A DNA stretch of 64,000 nt from an uncultured Eubacteriales bacterium (GTDB taxonomy: Bacteria; Bacillota; Clostridia; Peptostreptococcales; Anaerovoracaceae): positions 62,001-126,000 of the forward strand of contig CAJTYS010000005.1 in the NCBI GenBank assembly GCA_910583765.1, written 5' to 3'. Positions 53,896 to 61,825 of this stretch are shown here, in pieces; the first letter of the stretch is position 1, and each line of letters begins with the position of its first letter. The position numbers and the translations under genes were made by a program. The notes under the pieces are model-generated. The model ran no database searches and had not been told where the DNA came from. It saw only the letters and a list, made by a program, of their open reading frames with translations.

Positions 53896-55218
53896 ATGGA
53901 AGAGAATAAAAAGAACATGTCTGAAGATTTACTGCCCGTATCACCTGAAAACAAAACCCTAGGTGGTGTTTCAAACTTCGCGATATGGTTTTCTTGCAGT
54001 ATGGTTACAACCGTTATGCTGACAGGGATGTACTTTATCCCAGAAGTCAGTTTTGGTAAAGCGATCACACTGATTTTAATCGGTAGCTTAGTGGGGATCA
54101 TACCACTTATATTAATCGGTGCGATCGGTCAAAAGACAGGGCTCGTCACTATGGTCGCGGCAAGAGCCACATTTGGAAATAGAGGCGCTAATTTACCATC
54201 CATCATGAACGCACTGATTTATATTGGCTGGCAATGGGCACAAGCCGCATTGGGCGGATTAGCGCTGAACTATATTTCCGTACAGCTTACAGGATTTAAC
54301 AGTCCAGCTGTATTTACGATCATAACTGAGGTGGTTGTCATCGTGGTAGCGCTTTTTGCCATAAAAGGGATCTCGCTTTGGGAAAAGATCGCAGCTATTT
54401 GCATTGCGCTGATTATGGCAATCGTAGTCATTAAGGCATTTGCTGTCACAGGCATGAACCACATCATTGATTTAGAACCGAAGCCAGTTGAGGGGTATTC
54501 CAGCATGTATATATTTGATATCGTGGTGGCCTCTGCGTTGTCGTGGGTAGCAATGTCCGCAGATTATAATCGTAACTGCAAATCCTTGAAAGGGACGATT
54601 GTAGGAACAGGGGCCGGATATACGATGGGGACCTTGTTCTCCATGGGCGCAGGCGCGTTGATGGTATGCATGGTACTTGTAACTGGCAGTGCCGCGTCTT
54701 ATGATCCGTCAGAATTATTTGGGCAGATCGGGTTTGGTATTCCAGGGGCGATTGTGATATTCATGTCGATCATATCCGCTAACGTAATGTGCATGTACAG
54801 TTCCACAATGTCTGTCATACAAATATTTCCTAAATTGAATTATACAAAGACAGCTTTAGTGATTGGAGTCATTTGTATATTAGGTGCGTTGTTCAGCGGG
54901 ATTTTAAGCGCGTTCCTCGACTTCGTAAACCTGATTGCCGTGGTCTTTATGCCAATATTCGCTATTATGATCGCTGATTTCTTTGTATTGAAAAAACAAT
55001 GCGTTCATGTGGATTCCGTTGTTTACCCAGAAGAAAATAAAAAGTATCATTACGCCAATGGCATCAATTGGGTCGCGGTCATAGTATTCATTGTCTGTGC
55101 GATTATTTGTTACTTGCTGTCCTATGTGTGGCCAATTCCAACAGGCGCGACGATTCCAACATTTTTCCTGACGTTTTTCCTATACATTATATTAATGAAA
55201 GGAATGAAAATAAGATGA
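53896..55218 (+). CDS. NCS1-family permease (cytosine/purine/hydantoin type)
   Basis: A 440-residue integral membrane transporter with about twelve hydrophobic helices. The NCS1 pattern is seen in LGGVSNFAIWFSCSM, ARATFGNRGAN, YIGWQWAQAALGG and the SADYNRNC loop. Closest family is CodB-like. It ends the operon with the ureohydrolase and creatininase, 34 bases after the latter, so it is the likely uptake system for the operon's substrate, with creatinine as the leading candidate by context. ATG follows AAAGGAG. Confidence 0.87.
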   Translation: MEENKKNMSEDLLPVSPENKTLGGVSNFAIWFSCSMVTTVMLTGMYFIPEVSFGKAITLILIGSLVGIIPLILIGAIGQKTGLVTMVAARATFGNRGANLPSIMNALIYIGWQWAQAALGGLALNYISVQLTGFNSPAVFTIITEVVVIVVALFAIKGISLWEKIAAICIALIMAIVVIKAFAVTGMNHIIDLEPKPVEGYSSMYIFDIVVASALSWVAMSADYNRNCKSLKGTIVGTGAGYTMGTLFSMGAGALMVCMVLVTGSAASYDPSELFGQIGFGIPGAIVIFMSIISANVMCMYSSTMSVIQIFPKLNYTKTALVIGVICILGALFSGILSAFLDFVNLIAVVFMPIFAIMIADFFVLKKQCVHVDSVVYPEENKKYHYANGINWVAVIVFIVCAIICYLLSYVWPIPTGATIPTFFLTFFLYIILMKGMKIR

Positions 55219-55290
55219 AATAAGGCTCACATGCTTGGTGGCTAGTCGAATGAGGGAAAAGGGTAAATTTGGAAAATATTAAAAAGGCCA

Positions 55291-55318
55291 TTGACAACAA
55301 ATCAGGATATGGTATACT
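55291..55318 (+). promoter_or_regulatory. Promoter of a short transcript
   Basis: TTGACA at 55291, 16 bases, TATACT at 55313-55318, ahead of the short terminated stretch 55325-55395. The remaining 55396-55571 shows nothing else I can support apart from the decarboxylase ribosome binding site. Confidence 0.7.
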
Positions 55319-55324
55319 AATACC

Positions 55325-55395
55325 ACAAAGCGATAATGGGTGACTGCGTATCGTCACACAAAAAGAAAAGCAGGAGGGGCTACTCCTGCTTTTCT
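55325..55395 (+). ncRNA. Candidate ~70-nt RNA or attenuated leader
   Basis: Between the promoter at 55291 and a strong terminator (AAAAGCAGGAG/CTCCTGCTTTT, 55367-55393). Contains GTGAC/GTCAC. No ORF and no family recognised. It lies between the permease and the ornithine decarboxylase, so it could be a small RNA or a leader that limits decarboxylase expression. Confidence 0.4.
55367..55395 (+). terminator. Terminator upstream of ornithine decarboxylase
   Basis: An 11-bp perfect stem AAAAGCAGGAG/CTCCTGCTTTT with a 5-base loop and a T-rich end. Confidence 0.85.
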
Positions 55396-55571
55396 ATTAG
55401 GCTAATTGCCTGACTTTAGGCTATCTAGCCGTTGTTTTGCTGGCACATGAGAAAACAAAAACGCTGGCACAAGAGATAAAGGCTTTCCTGTGTTGACAGA
55501 AAAAAAGGTTCGTGGTAATTTTTGAACGGAACAAAATTTGCGAGGCACAAACATAAAAAGGAGGGGTTTCA

Positions 55572-57731
55572 TTGCGAGCATTAAAAATTGCTTATTCGCC
55601 GTCTGTTCGGCAGTATTTTACAACCACGAGGAATTTGATCCATGTGCAGGACACGGATTTTACGGATATCGCCGCGGCCATTGTATCGGATCAGGACAGA
55701 GAGATCATCAAAGCGATTTACGAGACACGGTTTGAAGTGCCGGTGTTCGTGTACTCCAAAGATCAAGAGTACATCGATGAAGAACTAAAAGAAAAAATTT
55801 ATCGGTGGGTCTACATCAAAGATTTGAATCAGGATATTGTGGACAATGAGATTGAAAGCGCCGCGGAACAGTACGAGTGGCGCATGCTGCCGCCATTTTT
55901 CGAGACGCTGAGCAACTATATAGATTTAAAGAACCAGCAGTTCAACTGTCCTGGTCATCAGGGCGGACAGTATTTTCGCAAGCATCCGGCGGGGCGCTAT
56001 CTTTATGACTTTTATGGTGAAACGATCTTCCGTTCAGATATCTGCAATGCGGACGTGGCTTTAGGCGACCTGCTGATCCACGAAGGTCCGGCAGAAGACG
56101 CATTGAAAAACGCGGCCAAGGTTTTCAACTCTGACAACACGTTTTTTGTCATGAATGGTACCAGCACATCAAACATCATTGTGGCCAGCGCATTGGTGGC
56201 GCCAGGGGACATGGTTCTTTTTGATAGAAACAATCACAAATCCAATTATGACGCGGCCTTGATGCAGGCAGGCGGCAGGCCAGTTTATCTGGAAACTTCC
56301 AGAAACCCTTTTGGATTTATCGGAGGCATTGATGATCATTGCTTTGAAGAGGCGTATCTGCGGGAACGAATCGCCAGGATCGACCCGCGGCGGGCGCAGG
56401 AAAAGAGACCGTTCCGCTTGGCCATCATCCAGCTGGGAACTTATGATGGGACGATTTACAATGCCCGCCAGGTAGTAGATCGGATCGGACATCTGTGCGA
56501 TTATATCTTGTTCGATTCCGCATGGGTGGGCTACGAGCAATTCATCCCTATGATGCGGGATTGTTCCCCTCTGCTGCTGGAGCTGGGACCAGACGATCCG
56601 GGGATCTTCGTCACGCAATCTGTGCATAAGCAGCAGGCAGGCTTTTCCCAGTCCTCATACATCCACAAAAAGGATTCTCATATCAAAGGCCAGCAGCGCT
56701 ATCTGGGGTACAAGCGATTCAACAACGCATATCGTTCGCATTCCAGCACCAGCCCGTTTTATCCCATCTTCGCGGCACTGGATGTGAACGCCAGGATGCA
56801 GGATCGGGCCTCTGGCAGAAAGCTATGGGCGGATTGTGTGAAAATGGGCATCGAAGCCAGGAAATCCATTCTGCGCAACTGTTCCATGCTAAAACCCTTC
56901 ATCCCGCCTGTGGTCAGGGGAAAACGCTGGGAAGACCACGAGACAGAAGAAATCGCAGAAAGCATCGAATTTTTTAAATTCATTCCAGGGGAGAAATGGC
57001 ACTCCTTTGAGGGATATGGGGACGAACAGTATTTCCTGGATCCTAACAAACTGATGCTGACCACCCCGGGAATCGATGCGGAAACTGGGGAATACGAAGA
57101 TTTTGGAATTCCAGCCACGATCCTCGCCAGCTTTTTGCGGGACAATCGAATCATTCCAGAGAAAAACGATTTCAACTCGATCCTGTTTTTGATGACTCCG
57201 GCAGAATCAAAGAGCAAGATCGACTCTTTGGTAGCGCAGCTCATGCGCTTTGAACAGCTGATTCGTCAGAACGCACCAGTGAGCCAAGTGATGCCGTATC
57301 TTTATTGGGACAATGAAGAGCGCTACCGGGGCGTGGGCATCGCTGATCTATGCCAGGAAATGCATGATTTCTATAAAGAGCACAATGCCAAAGAATTTCA
57401 GCGGCAGTTGTTTCGAGAAGAAACCTTTCCGGAAGTGGCGATTTCCCCATACGATGCAGGCGTGGAACTGATCCGCAATCATGCGAAAATGGTGGATATC
57501 GATGAGATCGAGGGCGAAGTGGCGCTGGAGGGAGCCCTGCCTTATCCACCAGGGATCTTTTGCGTTGCCCCAGGAGAACGCTGGAGCAAGCCGGCAGTGG
57601 AATATTTTAAGATCTTGGAAGAAGGCATCAATCGCTTTCCGGGATTCGCGCCGGAGATCCATGGCGTATATTTGAACAAGAAAAATGGACGGACAAAAGC
57701 TTTTGCCTATGTGCTGCAGGAAGAGGCGTAA
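55572..57731 (+). CDS. Ornithine decarboxylase (bacterial fold-I, SpeC/SpeF type)
   Basis: Decarboxylates ornithine to putrescine using PLP. The 719-residue length and domains (N-terminal wing, PLP core, C-terminal) fit the large bacterial Orn/Lys/Arg decarboxylases. Motifs very close to E. coli SpeC/SpeF include FNCPGHQGGQ, LFDRNNHKSN, LFDSAWVGYEQF and the PLP lysine in SVHKQQAGFSQ. Start is TTG 55572 behind GGAGG. It follows the ureohydrolase operon but has its own upstream promoter and terminator. No ornithine transporter is adjacent. Confidence 0.92.
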   Translation: MRALKIAYSPSVRQYFTTTRNLIHVQDTDFTDIAAAIVSDQDREIIKAIYETRFEVPVFVYSKDQEYIDEELKEKIYRWVYIKDLNQDIVDNEIESAAEQYEWRMLPPFFETLSNYIDLKNQQFNCPGHQGGQYFRKHPAGRYLYDFYGETIFRSDICNADVALGDLLIHEGPAEDALKNAAKVFNSDNTFFVMNGTSTSNIIVASALVAPGDMVLFDRNNHKSNYDAALMQAGGRPVYLETSRNPFGFIGGIDDHCFEEAYLRERIARIDPRRAQEKRPFRLAIIQLGTYDGTIYNARQVVDRIGHLCDYILFDSAWVGYEQFIPMMRDCSPLLLELGPDDPGIFVTQSVHKQQAGFSQSSYIHKKDSHIKGQQRYLGYKRFNNAYRSHSSTSPFYPIFAALDVNARMQDRASGRKLWADCVKMGIEARKSILRNCSMLKPFIPPVVRGKRWEDHETEEIAESIEFFKFIPGEKWHSFEGYGDEQYFLDPNKLMLTTPGIDAETGEYEDFGIPATILASFLRDNRIIPEKNDFNSILFLMTPAESKSKIDSLVAQLMRFEQLIRQNAPVSQVMPYLYWDNEERYRGVGIADLCQEMHDFYKEHNAKEFQRQLFREETFPEVAISPYDAGVELIRNHAKMVDIDEIEGEVALEGALPYPPGIFCVAPGERWSKPAVEYFKILEEGINRFPGFAPEIHGVYLNKKNGRTKAFAYVLQEEA

Positions 57732-57746
57732 AACGATCTAATTCCG

Positions 57747-57817
57747 TATTCTTGAATTCATCCACATTGTAAAAAACGCCTGATGGGATAGTGGAGCCAT
57801 AAATAAATTCAAGAATA
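57747..57817. repeat. Inverted repeat upstream of the second Rpn-family gene
   Basis: A 12-bp perfect inverted repeat TATTCTTGAATT (57747-57758) / AATTCAAGAATA (57806-57817) around 47 bases that hold a further CCAC/GTGG pair. It may act as the decarboxylase terminator or mark the Rpn gene's boundary. Confidence 0.6.
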
Positions 57818-57907
57818 TTACAGTTATATATTTACAAATCGCTCCTTTTGTGCGATAATGTACATATTCCAAAATTTAGAATTCATATAAATCAAAAGGG
57901 GTGAAAC

Positions 57908-58909
57908 ATGGAACTTTTAGACGATTACATCTTGCGTGCAGAGGGCAAAAGCCTTATACTAAAGGAAAACACGGCTCCATACGCCAGCAACCGGGAATTC
58001 AAGGACGGCATGTTCCGCCTGCTGTTCAGCGAGAAAAAGGCGGCCTTGGAATTGCTCAACGCTTTGGAAGGGACGGAGCGGAAAGACGAAGGGAAGATCG
58101 AGATCGACACCCTGCGGGGAGCACTGTACAAGCGCAGGCAGAACGACCTGGCTTTTCGGTACGATTTCAGCCCTCTCTCCGTGGTGGAGCACATGTCCAC
58201 CTGGAGCGAAAACATGCCCCTCAGGGAAGCGGCCTACGTGTTTCGGGTCTACGAAAAGATCGTCCCCGACAGGGAGCTTTACAAGGAAGCCAGATTTCCG
58301 CTGCCGATTCCTCGCCTCTACGTCTTGTACAACGGCACCAGGGACAAGCCTCTGGAAACCGTGCAGCATCTGTTCGGAGGGGTCGATCCGGACCCGGAGG
58401 GGAACGGCCCCATGATGGAAGTGGCGGTGAAGATGATCAACATCAACTTGCATAAGAACCACCCTATCCTGGATCGCAGCCCGACGCTGAAACAGTACGC
58501 CCAGTTCATTGATCGGGTGCGGAACCATGTAAAGTTGGAGAGGATGGATCGAGATGAGGCGATCTTGGCGAGTATCGAGAGCTGTGTGAAAGATGGGATA
58601 TTGGAAGATTTTTTGAGGAAACACGGGAGCGAGGTGATCAACATGCTGACAGGCATCACGTTGGAAGAACTTTATGAAATCCGAGAGGAAGAGGCCGAAG
58701 AAAGAGGGGCCAGGCGGGGAGCCAAGGAAAAAGAGGCGGCGGTCAAAAAAGCAGAAGCGGAAGCCAAAGCCGCAAAAAAAGCGATGGAAGAAAAAGACAG
58801 ACTCTATATCACGAAATTGCTGAGGAAAAACTGGACAGTCGAAGAAATTCAGGAGTTAACAGAAGTTCCAATGAGCAAGATTTTGCAGATCCAGGCCGCC
58901 CTCCATTAA
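57908..58909 (+). CDS. Rpn-family PD-(D/E)XK nuclease-like protein
   Basis: A 333-residue relative of the Rpn/transposase-like nuclease family. NREFKDGMFRLLFSEK marks the family start; TLRGALYKRRQNDLAFRYD replaces the usual catalytic strand, so activity is uncertain. PRLYVLYNGT is typical of the clostridial subfamily. The C terminus is a charged coiled-coil (EEAEERGARRGAKEKE). ATG follows GGGGTG. Diverged from the gene at 36896 but the same broad family. Confidence 0.8.
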   Translation: MELLDDYILRAEGKSLILKENTAPYASNREFKDGMFRLLFSEKKAALELLNALEGTERKDEGKIEIDTLRGALYKRRQNDLAFRYDFSPLSVVEHMSTWSENMPLREAAYVFRVYEKIVPDRELYKEARFPLPIPRLYVLYNGTRDKPLETVQHLFGGVDPDPEGNGPMMEVAVKMININLHKNHPILDRSPTLKQYAQFIDRVRNHVKLERMDRDEAILASIESCVKDGILEDFLRKHGSEVINMLTGITLEELYEIREEEAEERGARRGAKEKEAAVKKAEAEAKAAKKAMEEKDRLYITKLLRKNWTVEEIQELTEVPMSKILQIQAALH

Positions 58910-58993
58910 AAACGGCGATTCATAAAAACCATGGCGAAGAGCAAGGGCAAACCGCCAGATCGACCCCTTCGGGGAAGGAACCTAAAGATTACG

Positions 58994-59044
58994 AAAACCT
59001 TCAGACAGACGTAATAAAATTACGCAGTATGGAGGTTTTTTGTA
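58994..59044 (+). terminator. Terminator after the second Rpn-family gene
   Basis: AAAACCTTC pairs with GGAGGTTTT, with an inner CGTAAT/ATTACG hairpin, followed by T. It lies about 85 bases after the gene. Confidence 0.75.
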
Positions 59045-59139
59045 TAGCGAGAAAAGATGGAGGCTTTTACAATTTAACTAGCGACAAATCCAATCAGCAA
59101 CAAACTTCCATGCTGTTTAAGGGCAAGCCTCCGAGTCGC

Positions 59140-59175
59140 AAATCGTCCGATCGTACAAAAAAACGGACGATTTTA
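59140..59175. repeat. Inverted repeat upstream of the second sigma-54 promoter
   Basis: AAATCGTCCG / CGGACGATTT around 14 bases, about 200 bases ahead of the -24 box at 59376. Either a terminator (TTTT follows) or an activator binding site. The rest of 58910-59541 holds only the features listed here. Confidence 0.5.
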
Positions 59176-59374
59176 AAACGAGTCTGTTTGAATTGACGGA
59201 CAATAAGAGTGCGTGCCTCCCCATCTACTGCATGAGCCCATTTCCGCTCGTATTCCCAGTACAAGAGCCAATCGTGGGAATCACTGCACATGGATACCGT
59301 CATTTTGTGAAAAATATGATTTTAAAGCCCAAAGCGCGGCGGAGTTTGCCGGCTCAATGGACCGTTTTTTTGAT

Positions 59375-59390
59375 TGGCACAGTAATTGCG
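59375..59390 (+). promoter_or_regulatory. Sigma-54 promoter of the MFS-glycyl radical enzyme operon
   Basis: TTGGCACAGTAATTGCGT has GG at 59376-59377 and GC at 59388-59389 with ten bases between, a near-perfect TGGCAC-N5-TTGCGT. It lies about 155 bases before the MFS start. Confidence 0.88.
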
Positions 59391-59541
59391 TATACTATTA
59401 TATAGGAAATACCCTTTGTGATATTTCCCGATATTTCCGGAATTTCACTTACGCTATTCCCTTTTGCGGCATAGCGCGCGGACGTTTGCGAGTTATCACT
59501 GAAAAAGACATGTAATCGTAAAGTTTTTAGGAGGTACAAGT

Positions 59542-60849
59542 ATGAACGCAAAGCATAAAACCCCGGTCTTGTCATGGCAGGCAATGTTTTTCCTATATTT
59601 GCTCTTTGCCATGAACGCCAATGGGAGAGAAATCACAAATAGGTTATCGCCCTACATCATCGATACCTTCCATGTTGACGCGGCGCAGATCGGTTTGGTC
59701 GGCACTATCAGCGCCATTGGCATGGTCGTTGGCTGCATCCCCCTGGCAAGGTGGGTAGAACATGGAAGGCACGGCGCGGGAATGAAAACGAGAGTCAGCA
59801 TGATTTCCGGCGGCTATCTGTTATTTATGGCATTATGCGGAATTTCGCCTATCTGCTGCACATTCATGGCGCTTTTGATCTTTCAGGGATTCAGGGGACT
59901 GTTCTCTGCTCCAGGTGAAAATGGCGAAGTGGGAGCGGTGGTAGAATGGTGGCCCAAAGAGCGGAACGGATTCGCGCTGGGTTTCCACCACACGGCTTAT
60001 CCGTGGGGCACATTGATCGGCGGATTTTTGGTCACTGGGCTGCTGAGTCTTTTGGGAGACAGTCATTGGCAGCTGGTATTCCTGCTGTTTCCGATCCTGG
60101 GCGTGCTGATTATCTTGGGATATAACAAATTCTCCACAAAAGAACGCTACAGCAAACTGGAGGCAGAAATCGAGGCCCAGGGAATGACACCAGCCCTGAA
60201 AAGCGTAGAAAACGCAGAAGGCGCGGAGAGCAGCGGCCATGTGGAGAAAATGCCTCTCGGAGAAGTCCTAAAGAAACAAAAAGTCTGGACCACCGCTATC
60301 ATGGGCTTTTGCTGCCAGTTTTCCTATATTGGACTAATGTTTTGGATGCCGCTGTACCTGGCTTTCGTGGCCGGATACTCCTATTCCGCGGTTGCCAGCC
60401 TGAGCGTCATTTACGCCATCACCGGCGGTCTGGGACAGATCGTCTGGGGCGCCTTTTCAGACAAATTCGGCGTGAAAAAGACGCTGATCATCTGCTTCGC
60501 TTGGCTGGCCGTGATGTTTTATCTGATGAAATATATCGATCAGGGCATTGCCTGGATCATCATTCTCCAACTGTTGATCGGCTGCTGCTCCAACGCGGTT
60601 TATCCGGTCATGTACAAAAGAGTGCAGGACGCGGTTCCGGACAACGCGAATATTTCCGCCAATTCGATCCTCACCACGGGGATCTTCATCGGTGCGGCCT
60701 GCGCCACATATGTCACGGGCCTGTTGATCGAGCTTGGCGGCGGATACGAATCCATTTCCGGCTACAACACGGGATTGTACGCTATGGCGGCTCTGATGGT
60801 AGTGGCACTGGTGGTGTTGATCCTCAGCGAAGCTTTCAGCAAGAAATAG
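59542..60849 (+). CDS. MFS transporter
   Basis: A 435-residue major facilitator protein with about twelve hydrophobic helices and a central hydrophilic loop (about residues 205-240). GMVVGCIPLARWVEHGRHG and GQIVWGAFSDKFGVKK are the paired loop motifs of the superfamily. ATG follows TAGGAGG. It heads a sigma-54-driven operon with the glycyl radical enzyme and its activase, so it likely imports the enzyme's carboxylate substrate or exports product. Confidence 0.88.
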   Translation: MNAKHKTPVLSWQAMFFLYLLFAMNANGREITNRLSPYIIDTFHVDAAQIGLVGTISAIGMVVGCIPLARWVEHGRHGAGMKTRVSMISGGYLLFMALCGISPICCTFMALLIFQGFRGLFSAPGENGEVGAVVEWWPKERNGFALGFHHTAYPWGTLIGGFLVTGLLSLLGDSHWQLVFLLFPILGVLIILGYNKFSTKERYSKLEAEIEAQGMTPALKSVENAEGAESSGHVEKMPLGEVLKKQKVWTTAIMGFCCQFSYIGLMFWMPLYLAFVAGYSYSAVASLSVIYAITGGLGQIVWGAFSDKFGVKKTLIICFAWLAVMFYLMKYIDQGIAWIIILQLLIGCCSNAVYPVMYKRVQDAVPDNANISANSILTTGIFIGAACATYVTGLLIELGGGYESISGYNTGLYAMAALMVVALVVLILSEAFSKK

Positions 60850-60861
60850 TGAGGTAGAAAG

Positions 60862-61782
60862 ATGAACCATAACAGAGGACTGCGTGTATTGGAGATTTCC
60901 AGAATGGCCACGCACAATGGGCCGGGGCTCCGGACCATGATACACTTCAAGGGCTGCGATTTGGACTGCGCCTGGTGTTCGACCCCCGAGTCCCGATCCT
61001 TTGAACAACAGCTGGCCCTTCTGGAGAAAAAGTGCATCAAGTGTGGAGCGTGCGCCCGGGCCTGCCCGGAAAAGATCATTGATTTCGATCAAAACCAGGG
61101 CGTGTCCATCAAATGGGAAAACTGCGCGCGTTGCTTCAAATGCGCAGAGGTCTGCTGCTCCACAGCGCTCTCTGTTGTGGGGAAAATCTATTCCGCAGGG
61201 GAACTTTACCATGAAATCATCAAGGATCAGGTCTTTTATAAACGCTCTGGCGGCGGCGTGACCTTTTCCGGCGGAGAAGCGCTGCTGCATGTGGGCGATG
61301 AACTGCTGGACTTACTGGAAAGGCTGAGACAGGAAGAGATCTCCATTGGTTTTGACACCGCGGGCTGTGTTGAAAGGGCCGTGCTGGAAAAAGTGATCCC
61401 GTATACGGAATTTTTCCTTTGGGACGTGAAGCTGATGGATGATCGCGCGCACAAAAAATACACGGGAAAAGGCAACGAGGTCATACTGCGCAACCTGCGC
61501 TACGTGGATGAAATGGGAAAAGATCTCTATTTGCGGTGCCCGATCATCCCTGGTATCAATGATCATGATGAACATTTTCAGGGCCTCATGGACCTGGCGG
61601 ATCAGTTGAAATCAGTCAAAGAGATCCACTTCCTGCCTTTTCACCGGCTAGGGGCTTCTCGGTATCACAAGATCGGCCTGGCTGACCCTTACCAGGGCAT
61701 GAAAGACGTTTCAAGAGCCTACATCATGGAAAAACAACAGGCATTTATTGAAAAAGGATATATTGCCAAGATCATCGGTTAA
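60862..61782 (+). CDS. Glycyl radical enzyme activating enzyme
   Basis: A 306-residue radical SAM activase. The SAM-cluster cysteines are C32, C36 and C39 in GCDLDCAWCSTPE, where serine replaces the asparagine usual in WCxNPE. Two ferredoxin-like [4Fe-4S] motifs follow at C58-C68 (CIKCGACARACP) and C88-C98 (CARCFKCAEVC), marking it as an activase of the lyase/decarboxylase group rather than PFL. GGGVTFSGGEALL and WDVKLMDDRAHKKYTG are further family marks. It sits between the MFS gene and the radical enzyme it should activate. Confidence 0.93.
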   Translation: MNHNRGLRVLEISRMATHNGPGLRTMIHFKGCDLDCAWCSTPESRSFEQQLALLEKKCIKCGACARACPEKIIDFDQNQGVSIKWENCARCFKCAEVCCSTALSVVGKIYSAGELYHEIIKDQVFYKRSGGGVTFSGGEALLHVGDELLDLLERLRQEEISIGFDTAGCVERAVLEKVIPYTEFFLWDVKLMDDRAHKKYTGKGNEVILRNLRYVDEMGKDLYLRCPIIPGINDHDEHFQGLMDLADQLKSVKEIHFLPFHRLGASRYHKIGLADPYQGMKDVSRAYIMEKQQAFIEKGYIAKIIG

Positions 61783-61825
61783 AAGCTCGGATCAGAGCTT
61801 GACACTATAGAAAGGAGTAAACGCA

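Noticed and set aside
52096..57731. Reading the ureohydrolase plus ornithine decarboxylase as a simple polyamine operon
   Set aside because: A promoter and two terminator-like structures separate the decarboxylase, while creatininase and NCS1 permease are directly coupled to the ureohydrolase. Agmatinase activity is not excluded.
59094..59515. Small ORFs on both strands between the second Rpn gene and the MFS gene
   Set aside because: No ribosome binding site or motif; they overlap an inverted repeat and the sigma-54 promoter.
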